Under the pieces are notes generated by a model, which was not told where the DNA came from, did not search any database, and saw only the letters and a list, made by a program, of their open reading frames with translations. The position numbers and the translations under genes were made by a program. From assembly GCF_035083965.1 (NCBI RefSeq), contig NC_089726.1, positions 10,049,501 through 10,113,500 of the forward strand: 64,000 nt of DNA, written 5' to 3'. Shown here piece by piece: positions 51,405-63,497 of this stretch (within the stretch, counting starts at the first letter, position 1; each line of letters starts with the position of its first letter). This stretch comes from Branchiostoma lanceolatum (taxonomy: Eukaryota; Chordata; Leptocardii; Amphioxiformes; Branchiostomatidae).

Positions 51405-51757
51405 CTCGTTGCAAAATTCAGATTAAACTGTAAAGATTATATACCGCTAGTGCGTAGACCTATATGATTCTGTGAAACTTTTCTGATGGGGTGCATAGAC
51501 TCGAGCCTGTGCATGAGATAGAAGATAGAGGGTACAAAGGTCACTAGGGATGAACCATTAACACTATTCGAGGTGGCCGCAAAATTGAATTTGCACCCGA
51601 TGTTTTGACAAACAAACATTTGCAGAATAGATTTGATAAACCTGCAATAAACTTTTATGACTAGATTTATGAATGATTAGATCTAAAACAACATTTGGCC
51701 AAAATCTCTACAAAATGACCCCCTTTCTAAATCTACCTGGTTCGTCCCTTTCTCAAG
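51405..51757. promoter_or_regulatory. Shared 353-bp bidirectional promoter of NUBP1 and ECHS1
   Basis: Only 353 bp separate the ATG of NUBP1 (minus) from the ATG of ECHS1 (plus), so both promoters and 5' UTRs must fit here or overlap. No TATA box is convincing. The sequence AAGATGGCGGC over the ECHS1 start (51755-51765) matches the YY1 consensus common near the starts of nuclear genes for mitochondrial and housekeeping proteins. Bidirectional use is inferred from spacing. Confidence 0.6.
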
Positions 51758-53101
51758 ATGGCGGCGTTACGAGTCACCGTACAGAAACTCCTGCAGGTCA
51801 GATCGGCAGTTTCTCCCCTTCTCGCCGTGCCAGCGTTATCAAGAGCCTGTCATCATGGCCATCACTTTGAGTACATTAATGTCAGCAAGGCGGGTGAGAA
51901 GCAGAACGTCGGAATGATCGAGTTGAACCGCCCGAAGGCGCTGAACGCGCTGTGCGACGGCTTGATGGAGGAGGTAAGTGCGTTATGTCAGTCTGCGGGT
52001 AGGGGGCGTGTCACCTTTTGACATGGTGTGGACGCTATAAAGTATAATAGTTTGTGCGAATGGATTTTCCAATGCATTTCACGTCTACGATATTCATAAC
52101 ATGATATCAAAGACATTATTGATGGAAGTTCTCGAGCTGAAGGGGCTGTCCAGTAGTCCGAAAATTCGGATAAATAAAGTGACAAAGCTAGGGGACGTGT
52201 CACCTTTTGACCTAGTAAACTATTGACCTGCGTGATAAAGCAAGTTTTCTAGTGTACCTATGAATAAAACCGCAGGTCCCCATGAATGAAATCCCAATCT
52301 GATTACAATACAATTACTAAGTATATGGTATCAAAATCAATATCAACATAATTAAATATTTGGTATGCACTTCTGCTGGAATATAACGTTATAAGTTCTA
52401 CAAGCTCAGTGTTGACTTTCTCTGTCCAGGTCAAGAATGCCCTGATAGACTTTGAAGCTGATAAGGAAGTCGGCTGTATCGTCCTGACCGGATCAGGTCA
52501 GAAGGCCTTCGCAGCAGGTGCCGACATCAAGGAGATGTCAGTCCGACAGTTCCAGGAGGTCTTCGGCGGGAACTTCCTTTCCCATTGGTCGCATCTGGCC
52601 GACACCACCAAGCCCGTCATCGCTGCCGTGAACGGCTACGCCCTCGGAGGAGGCTGCGAGATTGCCATGATGTGCGACATCATCTACGCCAGCGAGAAGG
52701 CGCGGTTTGGGCAGCCCGAGATCGCCCTGGGAACCATCCCGGGGGCGGGGGGCACGCAGAGGCTGACCCGGGCGGTGGGGAAGTCCCTGGCCATGGAGAT
52801 GGTGCTGACCGGTGACCCCATCACAGCACAGGAGGCACAGGCAGCCGGACTGGTCAGCAAGGTCCTCCCTCCTGACCAACTGGTCAGTGAGGCCGTGAAG
52901 ACGGCCGAGAAGATCGCCAGTCATTCCAAGCTCGTCGTGGCCATGGCTAAGGAGGCGGTCAACGCCTCGCAAGAGATGACCCTGAGGGAGGGGGTTCGCT
53001 TTGAGAAGAGGCTGTTCCACGCTACCTTCGCCACTGATGACAGGAAGGAAGGCATGGCAGCTTTTGTAGAGAAAAGGAAAGCTGAGTTCACAGATAGCTG
53101 A
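51758..53101 (+). CDS. ECHS1: ECHS1, mitochondrial short-chain enoyl-CoA hydratase
   Basis: Two exons, 51758-51973 and 52430-53101, join in phase (donor GAG|GTAAGT, acceptor TCCAG|GTC) to 295 codons plus stop; human is 290. The enzyme hydrates trans-2-enoyl-CoA to 3-hydroxyacyl-CoA in matrix beta-oxidation and valine breakdown. The N-terminus ([18 protein letters not shown]) is Arg-rich without acids, as in a matrix-targeting peptide. The crotonase core is complete: NRPKALNAL, oxyanion-hole [11 protein letters not shown] and GGGCE, catalytic Glu at about 149 (GGGCE) and about 169 (GQPE), then [12 protein letters not shown] and the C-terminal [19 protein letters not shown]. Exon 2 is markedly more GC-rich than its surroundings. 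Polyadenylation signals AATAAA lie at 53186-53191 and about 53487-53492. Confidence 0.97.
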
Positions 53102-54809
53102 AGTAATACAATTATATCCTGGGTAACTTGCTCCTCAAGAAGTGTGTTTGTTGTATCTCTGCTATCACCTATGACATTTATCACTAATAAATGTGCCTAA
53201 AGTAAGGAGACCAAAGAAATTGTCTCTATCAAACAGTGTATTAGATGAAAAATGTAATTGAAGGAATACAAGGAATTCTCTTAGCTGTCAAATCTTCTGC
53301 CAATAGAGTTCTCTGTATGTCTATGATAACTGTTTAGAGACAATCATGTATTTACCCTGATGATACAACAACAACATAGGTTTCATTTGACCACAGTGTT
53401 GCCATGAATATGGTTATAGCAGAGGTTGTAAGTAATGTTAACCATTCTTGACATTACCTGTGGTTGGCTTAAGCTTGTGATGATGAAATAAACTAGACAC
53501 AGTCTTGGATTGAGTGTATAGACTTGTGTGTCTTTTATTTACTAAGAAGTACTGGCACCATGCCTCCAGTACTAATGTATGATGCATGTTTGAACAATAA
53601 CATTTCATCATTGAGTTATGTCAACAACTCCCCTTGCAAACTTAATTCAAAATGATAATGTGCCTACCAAAACGAATGTGTGGGAATTGAACCACTTTGC
53701 AGCATCAAACAAATTCATAGTCATATATATTGAATGAGGAGATTCAGACAGCAGAAAATTTAAGTTGGGCATTAGGATTTCTGAGTCAGCTATGTTCCAG
53801 TGTTGTTAAACAGAATGAGATAAAAACCTCTCTTGTACATTGCAAGGCTGTCCTACCACGCACGCTGAGCGTGGTAGCTGTGGATTGCCACGTAGCGCAG
53901 TACCATGAGTGCTAACCCAGTAACGTTGATACTACAAGTTAATGATTAACCAGATGTTCGCTCAATGGCGTCTTGTACCAAGCAATTCCGACAGGGGTCG
54001 CTGTTCTACAATGTATAAAGTTACCCCGCCAAAGTTTGGCCTCTTGTTTGAGTGTCACAATAAGGAAATTCAAGAAAATATCATAAACTACGGACAGTCG
54101 GTCTCAATCATACGGTAAATATGTATGCCGCACGTCCACGATTCGGTTAACAGCAAAATGACTACATGGGCCCCCGCCTTTTCGGTGGTTTCTTCCATGT
54201 CCACTCACAACAACAACTCAAACCGGTTTTCTGCACTCTACTGTTCTGACCCACTTAGTCAAATGTATTGTTTACATAAAAATTTCATTTACAAAACGGT
54301 TTTGAATACAAGGTTTTCAGAACTTAACAGAATTGCCGGTATCTAATGTTCAGAGAACAACAGCGACAATCTTGCGGTCCTTTGCGTATCAAGCATTGAT
54401 ACGTGAGTAGTTTCTACGTTATCTTACAATTACATGAACATAACATCGTCATGTTTAATTCTGGAAGTAGAATGTGAACTTGTGATCATGAGAGCGACGA
54501 GATCTATTTATTTAGAACGGGTTGTTTTGACTATATATGTGGTTGGACATATATATATATAGTAGACAAGCCATATATCAAACTTGATGTCATAAAAATA
54601 TAACGGTATACATGTACAACATACTTTTGTGTTAACAAATGCGACATTATATATGTCTTTTATGATACATGTCTTTGCTGAAATGTCTGAAATAAGCTTG
54701 TAAGAAAATCGCGTTGGTGCTTCAACGACAATGTCTCTGTTATAGGCTTGTCGAAAAAGTCATGTAGGCGTTTTAACGATCACACCCGTTATGTACTGCA
54801 AGTGTGGCC
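53102..54809. other. ECHS1 3' UTR and upstream region of sialyltransferase A
   Basis: The first few hundred bases are ECHS1 3' UTR with two AATAAA signals. From about 54122 to the ATG at 54810 the sequence is homologous to 58690-58718 plus 60092-61195 (upstream of copy B), for example ggttaacagcaaaat, cggtggtttcttccatg, cgtgagtagtttc and tatttagaacgg. This is the left part of the duplicated unit. A short AT microsatellite lies at about 54549-54562. Confidence 0.6.
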
Positions 54810-57286
54810 ATGGCGGAGACGGAAGTTGTGAGCTGGCGCCAAGACGACAAGGACGTTCCAACCGAGACGAGCAGAGGACTGATCAAGTTCATTGTCTGTA
54901 TGATAGTGTTTACAGCGGTGTACTTTCTGCAGGCACTGTTGTGGAGGTAACAACATACATTTGTTTTCGTTTATATGCCTGATCTTAAGTCTACAAAAGC
55001 TACCAAATTATTTACTTTAATAGTTGAGAATGTCACCAGGATGGCAGGATACAAACTACAAAATTATGTGAAGTGTCGAGGCATAAATTGCAGCCTTTTA
55101 CCATAACTCACTATGATGAAATGTAACGCCAACACAAAGTTGGTGAATGCGCTGAAATTTGTACAAGCGCCCATCTTTACATTAAGACCACCTGGAAGTT
55201 TCGACTAGAAAGTGTGCCCACTTGTTGGTAGGCCCTTAGATTATTTGTCCCTCTAGTCTAATGTAAAGTTTTGTAAATCTTGTCTGGAGTGATCGCTTAT
55301 CTACTGTGAACATTTCCTCAAATCCCTTGAGTACAGTCACTTTAGACATGTTTGGTTGTAGAGGCATTGTAAGAAAAGTGGGTGGCTATTAAGTATGTCA
55401 CGATAATTATCTATTGTGATAGGAATCTATCCTTTCCTCCAACACAATGCAGCACAGATTTACTCGATGTTCGGTTCAGCCGACCTTATGCGAAACCGGG
55501 TTTCATTGTATTCGAGAAAACGTTTAGATTGTCCACTGATACGAATTAAGGCTTTTCGTGCACATCCTTTATCCCTACGATCAGGGACTCTTTACAACCT
55601 ATGCCACAAGCCCCGCTGAACCGGGTGGACAACAGAGACGCACTCAGAATGCAGCCCGCTGAAACACCTTCACGGCCAACCATACACATTGGATCACTGG
55701 CACCGGATGCAGCATGGCAATCTAGACCTGAAGCCATGGCGAAAGTGAGGTTAGCACAGTTTTCATCGTATTTTGTATTACTGCCATTAGCGGTGTTTTA
55801 AGATCAGTCCTTAGCCATTTCTGTCCTAGATACCTTTCGAAAATGGATGGACGTTATATATGAATAGTTGATTGGAGTCAAATTATCAAACCCAGTTATA
55901 CTCAACGGTAATAACGGGTAAACGAACAAATTGAAATACATTAAAATTGCAGCTATAACTGTCATACTTTCCCATATTTTTTCATATCTTTTTTATATAT
56001 CTTTCAGAAATACTACAAAGAAGCTGCACCCTGATGTTCATCTCGTGAAGGCTAAGATGAAAAACTTGGCCCGACACAAAAATATCAGATGCGAAGGAAA
56101 CGAAACAAGCGTTTCCAACGTCCACTGCCAGACAGACCACAGCACCAGCATTGGTCACTACAACACGTGTGCTGTCGTTGGCAATAGCGGCATCCTTCTT
56201 GGCAGTCGCTGTGGTACCGAGATTGATTCCAAGGATTACGTCATAAGGATTGATATACCCGTCGTTAGAGGATACGAAAAAGACGTTGGTCGACGAACCA
56301 GTATGACGATCTTCAACCTCAGCACGCCCAAACGGATTAAGAGGTCTTCACGTTTGAAAAACAGAAGCCAGGATGTGTACGAGAGTCGCCTGAGGGACAT
56401 ACGTGGCACTACCCTGGTAACGGATAAAGTATCAAGACCTGGAATCAAAAGAGTGGGGAAAAAGTATCATCTCTATTTTAACTTGTACTCTGCCAGGGGA
56501 ATTTTGAACGGAGGCATCAATCCGTAAGTGTTGGTTTTTGAAGATGTTTAACTGCTTAACAATGAAACATGTCAATGAACGTTTTGAAATGCCAATTCTC
56601 CAGTATTCTACTACTTGCTAGTTTGCCAGTAGTTGATATGCATACTGCATGTGATACCAGTTGCCACTCTATACCGTATGATACTAGTAGCATAAGATAT
56701 GATATACTCCATATGACCAGGAAATACGGAATATAAGCCGCGACCATCACTAACATCATTCTCCAGTCACCAGTTCTGCATGCCCGTCGGATGTAACATA
56801 AGCTAACGTTAGATATGCAAAGGTTAGGTGTGATAGGTCGTTCGGCGTAATATAACAAGCTGCTGTCGCGCCGCGTTCCTGCGAAGCTGGTGTGTTGCGC
56901 CGAAGGGCGGTTATACCGGCTATATATAGATTCAGATACAGATAGGCAAAACTTGTCCTCATCTCTTTTCTATCTCTCTCACCGCCAGCCTTGCGTCGAG
57001 ATTAGCGGGCAGGAAAATGGGAGGAGGGAGTGCTACCACGGGCCTGGTGACCGTTCTGATGATTACAACGTTCTGTGACCACCCTTACTTGTACGGCTTC
57101 TTCCCATTCCAAAAAGATGCAAAGAATACATCTATCCCCTATCACTACTACCCGGGAGACTATATCAAACCTATTGAACAGAATGCCGGCGGCCATCACC
57201 ACATGGCGCGAGAATACGACTTCTTTAGGGATCTCCATAAGCAGGGTGTGCTGAAGCTACAAGTCGGTCCATGCGGGGAGAAGTAA
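54810..57286 (+). CDS. ST8Sia-like sialyltransferase, tandem copy A
   Basis: Four exons, 54810-54946, 55585-55749, 56008-56523 and 56989-57286, join in phase to 371 codons plus stop. A CAZy GT29 enzyme, most like animal alpha-2,8-sialyltransferases, which add sialic acid from CMP-Neu5Ac to glycans in the Golgi. Type II topology: short acidic tail, then a membrane helix at about 24-42 (IKFIVCMIVFTAVYFLQALL). A stem of about 100 residues follows. Sialylmotif L starts at residue 155 (CAVVGNSGILLGSRCG ... DVGRRTSMTIFN), motif S is at about 289-313 (TTGLVTVLMITTFCDHPYLY), motif III is YHYYP (324-328) and motif VS is HMARE (344-348) with the general-base His. A last Cys at 368 fits the ST8 disulfide pattern. 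Acceptor linkage and substrate cannot be deduced. The exon 2 donor is GAG|GTTAGC; a nearer-consensus GTGAGG five bases upstream would shift the frame. Confidence 0.88.
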
Positions 57287-58465
57287 ACACGATTATGGCA
57301 CGCTGATTTGGTCACATCATGTACGTGTATGTCTTGCAAATGTGCTCCAGATATGCTTTACTGGCAAATCTATCCTGCAAAAAGAAATTAAAGTTGCGTT
57401 GCTTCTCTTCTTCTTAAGGGAAGAAGATTTCAGGAAATTATACCGAAACTATGAAGATCAGCTTGAATTATCAACGTCAACATGTCACGGCAATTGTCGA
57501 TAATAGACAATAGCAACTGCACAGATATCAATCACTTTATTGCACCACGGTATAACATTATATCTAAGAAGTGGCATCATCGTCTGTAAGTTATCTTTCA
57601 AACTGTTGAAACAACTCGACGCTAGGTCCGTATGACCTTTACAGTAAATGGAAACCTGAATGTAAATCATGAAAACGTTGTCGCAAGATCAACAAATCAC
57701 CTATAGAATCAAACAGTTACTAAAGCCCATTCCACTAGGCGGCAATCGCGCTGCGATCTCGCTGCGACCTAAATTGGCTTGGTGTCATCCTTGACGTCAT
57801 AATACGAATAGCATACATAACGTAAAAGTGTGCCTGAAAAGAAAAGAAAACACACATGTAAAAAACGTAAAAGGATCCTTTTTTTAAAATCTATGAAATT
57901 CGTTAGGTACTCTGTCAAATCTTAAGTCGAGGGGCGGTCGCAGCGAGGTCGCCGCTCTAGTGGAATGGGGGCGGTTGTTACAGTGGAACTTCTCTTTGGA
58001 GACAAGCATAAGAAGCACTAAAACAACACCTTGTGAAAGTACTTACCCTAAGTTCAATGTCAAAAATTATTCTGCACCACATAGCCACAAGGGAATACTT
58101 GATAACTATGCAAAGAAAACATGTACAGGCTGTTATCCAGCTCGAACGACGAGTACAGATCCCGGAAGTAAACAAACCTTACATTTGACCCAGATTTCGG
58201 CTGTATTCATCCGCTCAGGGCAGGCCTGACCAAACTACTCACATATGTGACTCATATGTTCTTACGCCAACTAATCTGGTGAACTCAACAAATTCTGACC
58301 AGAATAGGAAAGCTTAGACCCTACCTGTTCTTTCTAAAGAAAAAAGTCTCCAGATTGGGCCAAAATTTTCAAGTAAAATAAAGGTTTTCAAGGATTTTAA
58401 GTTGGCACTACAAAGCTCCGCCGTGCATGTCCACTGTAACGTCTACCCTAGACGTACATGTACTG
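57287..58465. other. Spacer between sialyltransferase copy A and the next duplicated unit
   Basis: 3' flank of copy A and intergenic DNA. It contains the 246-bp MITE at 57726-57971. No coding exon recognised. Confidence 0.5.
57726..57971. mobile_element. 246-bp MITE, CCCATTCCACTAG family
   Basis: The left end cccattccactaggcggcaa and right end gccgctctagtggaatgggg are inverted complements; a second layer, gctgcgatctcgctgcgacc versus ggtcgcagcgaggtcgcc, follows inside. The central 180 bp match, in inverse, the copy at 32898-33090. Related elements lie at 25310-25405 (fragment) and 25878-26824. Confidence 0.8.
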
Positions 58466-58720
58466 TAGCTTGTCCTATGACGCCAGAAGCAGAGCCCCAG
58501 GGCATGTGCGATGCATGCGGGTGTACCTAAGAAGCGTGACGATGTTATCTGTCATGTAAAGCCAGTGTCACCAGCAGGAAAAAATTTTCCCGACGAGTCT
58601 GTGTGAGCTCTAAAGAACATGCTCGACAGCAGAACAGTTCCGGTGTCCTCTCATCACTGCAAAATTTCCGTGTGGATCGTAATGTGTCGTCCACGGTCCG
58701 GTTAACAGCAAAATTAAATA
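58466..58720. repeat. Left end of duplicated unit B
   Basis: gcttgtcctatgacg.cagaagc, ccagggcatgt, gtaaag.c.g.g, caccagcaggaaaa and cgacga recur from 63803 to the window end. This marks the start of the segmental duplication unit whose gene is sialyltransferase B. The unit is interrupted by the transposon at 58721-60089. Confidence 0.65.
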
Positions 58721-60089
58721 CAGTCAAACCTGCCCAAGGCGACCACCCGGTGGACCGAGCAAAAACGGTCACGATGGACAGGTGGTTGCCATGAAGAGGA
58801 TTCCACTCATATTTTTCCAGGTCGAGGTTTTCAAATACAGTACGTAAATGGATGGAAAATTAGTATGTGAATTTAGACAGCATGACCCCCACCAGGTTCA
58901 ATTCTCATTGACAGAAAGATCCTACAAAAATTACATTTTCCGTTATCGTTGTAATTATTGTATACCGCTACGTCGTGCACAAATTTTCGTCATAATTTTG
59001 AGTACAAAACAATGGTTGCCTCGATGATCTCGCAGCGCCTTCCCGCATGTCCCGTATTCACACGTTACATTAAATAGTACACACACACACACACACGCGC
59101 ACATCATCGAAGTTTTAAGGCCTAAGACAAATCCCTAGAAAACACCTGCTGGCCCCAGCCTTTTTTGGGAGGCCGACCGCTGGATAAAAGGGTCAAAAAG
59201 TTTTCGATCTGACTGAAGGTGAAACAGAACGGTGTGATTTCGTCGCGCCGCCAAGCTCTGTGCGACTGCATCGAAAGGTATGACTGAGTCAATGCAGCAG
59301 AATGCACAGCGTCCAATTAAGGTTTGTGAGATTCATGGAAATAAAAAGAAAATAAGAATATTAATTTTCATCAATAACTAGAGTATTCATAAATGTTCAT
59401 ACACAAAAGCATCGTGTTTGAGAAAGGTCAGCGGTACGCCAAATCCGGGCCGCGCCAAATCCAAGATGGCGTCGGGACCAAGGAACAACATTTCTCGCCC
59501 GATGTTTTGCCCGCCGCGAAGTCATTTTTCGGCGGAATTTAGTAAGACACAGACACATTTTTGTTGAAAATACAAGAAATAGATAATAATTTCTGTGAAA
59601 TTTGACTTTTTGACGCCATGCACTACGTATTCGTTTTGAAAATTGAGTTTAAACCGAACTGAGTTTTTCGGTCAACTATAGGCAAGGAGGTTGCGATAGG
59701 CACAACAACATCACAAACATTTGTCTTTACAATTTGTTTATGTAGGGGGAACGTTTTATTAAAACACTTCATGGAGGAATCGATGCTATAACATTGCTAT
59801 TCCATATGTTTTTGTCTTTATTTTTGTCCTTCAAAGTCATTTCCGTGAAATCCGACAGCAAAATGATCCGATGTCACCACACTCTTGAAAATTAGGCGGT
59901 CGCCAAGGGCAGGGATTGTGCTCTGTGCGGTCCCAATTCGTGGCGGTCGCGGCCGCGTTGGACAGGTGGTCGCCTTGGGCAGGCAGCTTAATGATTGTGC
60001 CTATGGGGAAAATTTCGGGACCGAGAAAAAGCGGTCGCCATGGCCAGGTGGTCGCGTTGAAAAGGTGGTCGCCTAGGCAGGTTTGACTG
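58721..60089. mobile_element. 1369-bp non-autonomous DNA transposon with CAGTCAAACCTG ends
   Basis: It starts cagtcaaacctgcccaaggc and ends gcctaggcaggtttgactg, with gaccacc/ggtggtc following inside; TA flanks both ends (58719-58720 and 60090-60091). A subterminal block (gaccgag.aaaaa.ggtc.c.atgg.caggtggt.gcc) occurs near both ends in opposite order relative to the termini. There is no transposase frame. An (AC)n microsatellite (about 59079-59104) and an unrelated AT-rich core lie inside. The TA target suggests a Tc1/mariner-type element. Confidence 0.82.
59079..59104. repeat. (AC)n microsatellite
   Basis: About ten AC units grading into gcgcaca, inside the transposon at 58721-60089. Confidence 0.9.
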
Positions 60090-61195
60090 TAACTGCATGT
60101 CACTTGCACCCCCGTGTTTGCGGTGGTTTCTTCCATGCCGACTCATTAGACACAGAAACATATCTAGCCGGTTTTGCCTTTACTGTGGTCCCACTGACAC
60201 GTTCACAACTGAACAAAACATGTACTTGGCGTTTTCAGTCCGGCTTCGGTGTTCAGAGCTTAAAGTAAGCTGAATTGCTGATATCTTAACGTTCTCAGAG
60301 CTACTGCCACATTATTCAAGTTGTTTGCGTCTTAGGCTTTAAAACGTGAGTAGTTTCGACATTGTTTTCCGTAAACACAACATTCTTAAATCTCATAATT
60401 TTATCCAGTACTAGTTGGAGAGTTTGAATCGTCTTTATATATTTATGTCCTGGATATCTAACCTTCATTAACGTAACACCATTGTGACGTTTAATTCCGG
60501 GCGTAGAGTATGAGCTCATGAGAAAAAAAAGATATCTATTTTTAGAACGGTTAGTTTTTTTAAGATTATGGACTGATAACCAACATTTGTCAGACTCGAC
60601 TATAACGTTACAACGTGACACGAATCTATATAAATATCCAATACAAACAAGTAGAATAGACGTCGGTATATCATATACAGTTTATCAACATGTGATTGCA
60701 AATATGACAAGTCCGACTTTATACAGACCTACATGAAATAACTGTACATTTATTCATCATAAGGCGACAAAACAAAATGGTAACAGCCTATAGTGTACTA
60801 TTAAACCTGGGTGGGACACTTCGATGGCATGATTATAGACAATGACGTCATGTGTCCTTTACCCTCTCAATTACGGAAAGGCGATAAGTGAAAGATTGAT
60901 CGCAAATACACATGCTCTCAGACAGACACGCCCTCTAGTCATGCCCTCTCTCCAGTCTCTGCAGAATTCACTGCATATTCGGGAAATGTATACTTTTCCC
61001 AAAATGCAAGCGAACCGAACCCACGCCATAGAGAACACAACTTGTAAAGAAAACAAGAGACTTGAGAACTTTCTTTAAAAAATGAAAGCTGGATGACAAA
61101 AAAATGGTGAAGCTTGAAAATAGCTTGTCAAAAAATCATGTTGGTGTTTTCTCAACGATAATAACTCACACCGATTAGGTACCACAATTGTGGCC

Positions 61196-63497
61196 ATGGC
61201 GGAAACGGAAGTTGTGAGCTGGCGTCAAAACGACAAGGACGTTTCAACCGAGACGAGCAGAGGACTGATCAAGTTCATTGTCTGTACGATAGTGTTTACA
61301 GCGGTGTATTTTCTGCAGGCACAGTTGTGGAGGTAACAACATACATTTGTAGGATCGTTGGACGTCTAGTCTTGATGTACGATTTCTAGTACAAAAACTA
61401 TCGTGTTATTATTATAATAAATTTTGTTGTGAATTTCACCAGGATGGCAGGGTGTAAACGAGAACATTATGATTTATCATAAAATTTTGAGCCGTGTATT
61501 GCAGTGTTTTGATTATAAGTCGACGTGAAGAAATCCGTATTTGTGACCATCTTTGCATGCATTAAGACCACCTGGCAATTGTAACAGCCTTTGGATAGTA
61601 TGTTATATATATAGGGATTTGAAGGCTTTGAATGAAACTAGAGTAGATAAGTGATCACCATACTTCATAGAAAGATGATTATCCATGTTCGAGATAGATC
61701 TACCTAGAACAGAAAATGTCGAAATACAACACAGCACAACACAATGCAACACAGATTCAATTTTCGGCTCAGCCATGGGTGAATGCGGGTTTAATTGTAT
61801 TCGAGCAAACAGTTAGATTGTTATCCACTAATAGTGCACAAGACTTTTCGTGCAAAAACTTGGCCAATGCTTCATCCCTACAATCAGGGGCTCGTTCCGG
61901 GCTATGCCACACGTCCCGCTGAACCTACCGTGGAACACGACCGCTCTCCGGACACAGCCCGCTGAAACACTCCCTAGGCCAGCCCAAGCTTCATTAGTGA
62001 GCAGGATAACCGGTGCTGCTACACCCCATCGGCCAACCCTACACTTTGGACCCATGGCACCAGAGGCAGCATGGCAATATAGACCTGAAGCCCTGGCAAA
62101 AGTGAGGTTCGTACAGTTTTCCTCGTATTTTTCATTTGCGGTCTTTTTCACCAAAAGATCAGTCTGTGAGACAATTCAACATTTTCTGTTATAGGTATCT
62201 CGAACATGGATATAAAATATGAGAATTTGATCTTAGTCATATGATGAAACCCAGCTATATTCAGCGATGATAATAAGTAAACAACGTAAACCACATTCAA
62301 GTTGAAACTATACCAGAATATCACGTCTTTCTATATATCTTTCAGGAATGCGTCAATGAAACTGCATCCTAGCGTTCATCTCATGAAACGTAAGTTGGCA
62401 GTACAAGATAAAACAGTTAGATGTAAAGAAAAGGTTCCCAACGTCCACTGCCGGACAGACCACAGCACTAGTATTGGTCACTACAACACGTGTGCTGTCG
62501 TCGGCAATAGCGGCATTCTTCTGGGCAGTCGCTGTGGTGCCGAGATCGACTCCAAGGATTACGTCATAAGAATTGATATACCCGTCGTTAGAGGATACGA
62601 AAAGGACGTTGGCCGACGAACCAGTATGACGATCTTCAATCTCAACACACCCAAACGGTTACAGAAGTCTTCACGTTTCAAAAATAGAACCCAGGATGTG
62701 TACGAGAGTCGCCTGAGGGACATTGGTGGCACTACCCTGGTAACGGATAAAAAGGCAAGACACAAAATCACAAGTGTGTCAAGAAAGTTCCATCTCCCCT
62801 TTTCCTTATACACTGTCAAGGGAAGCTTAAGAAGAGGAACCAGTCCGTAAGTACTTCTCCTGAAGATGTATACTGAATGCATTAATATTGCTTAACAATG
62901 AAACATGTCAATCAGCTTTTTGAAATGGCCAGTGTTCCAGTATTCTACTAATTTGGGAAATTGTTATACATACTGCATGTGATACCGGTTGCCGCTCTGT
63001 AAACTGTATCTTGTAATATCTATATATAAGTATAAAACTTAACGTATTAAACACTGGATATGGCTAGGAAATACTGTATATGTCGCGACCGTTACAAACA
63101 CCATTCTCCAGTCACCATTTCACCATTCCCGTTTGATGTAACATAAGCCATACAACATATTCAAACTTGTCCTCATCTCTTTTCCGTCTCTTTCACCGCC
63201 AGCCTTGCGTCCAGATTAGCGGGCAGGAAAATGGGTGCAAGTCTTACCACGGGCCTGGTGACCGTTCTGATGATGACAACGTTCTGTGACCACCCTTACT
63301 TGTACGGCTTCTTCCCATTCCAAAAAGATGCAAATAATATACCTATCCCCTATCACTACTACCCCGGAGACTATATCAAACCTATTGAACAGAATGCCGG
63401 CGGCCATCACCACATGACGAGAGAATATAACTTTATTAGGAATCTCCATATGCAGGGTGTGCTGAAGCTACAAGTCGGTCCATGCGAGGGAAAGTAA
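61196..63497 (+). CDS. ST8Sia-like sialyltransferase, tandem copy B
   Basis: Four exons, 61196-61332, 61888-62106, 62346-62846 and 63203-63497, join in phase to 383 codons plus stop, with the same intron positions and phases as copy A. The type II anchor (IKFIVCTIVFTAVYFLQ) is almost unchanged. Motif L (CAVVGNSGILLGSRCG ... DVGRRTSMTIFN), motif S (TTGLVTVLMMTTFCDHPYLY), motif III (YHYYP) and VS (HMTRE) are intact, so the enzyme is predicted active. The stem-encoding exon 2 is 54 nt longer than in A (a stretch around SLVSRITGAATPHRP), and the sequence before motif L has diverged most. The exon 2 donor is GAG|GTTCGT, weak, with the same out-of-phase GTGAGG decoy upstream. Acceptor specificity is unknown. 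Confidence 0.88.

Noticed and set aside
52538..53020. 160-codon minus-strand open frame over ECHS1 exon 2
   Set aside because: Shadow frame of a GC-rich coding exon.
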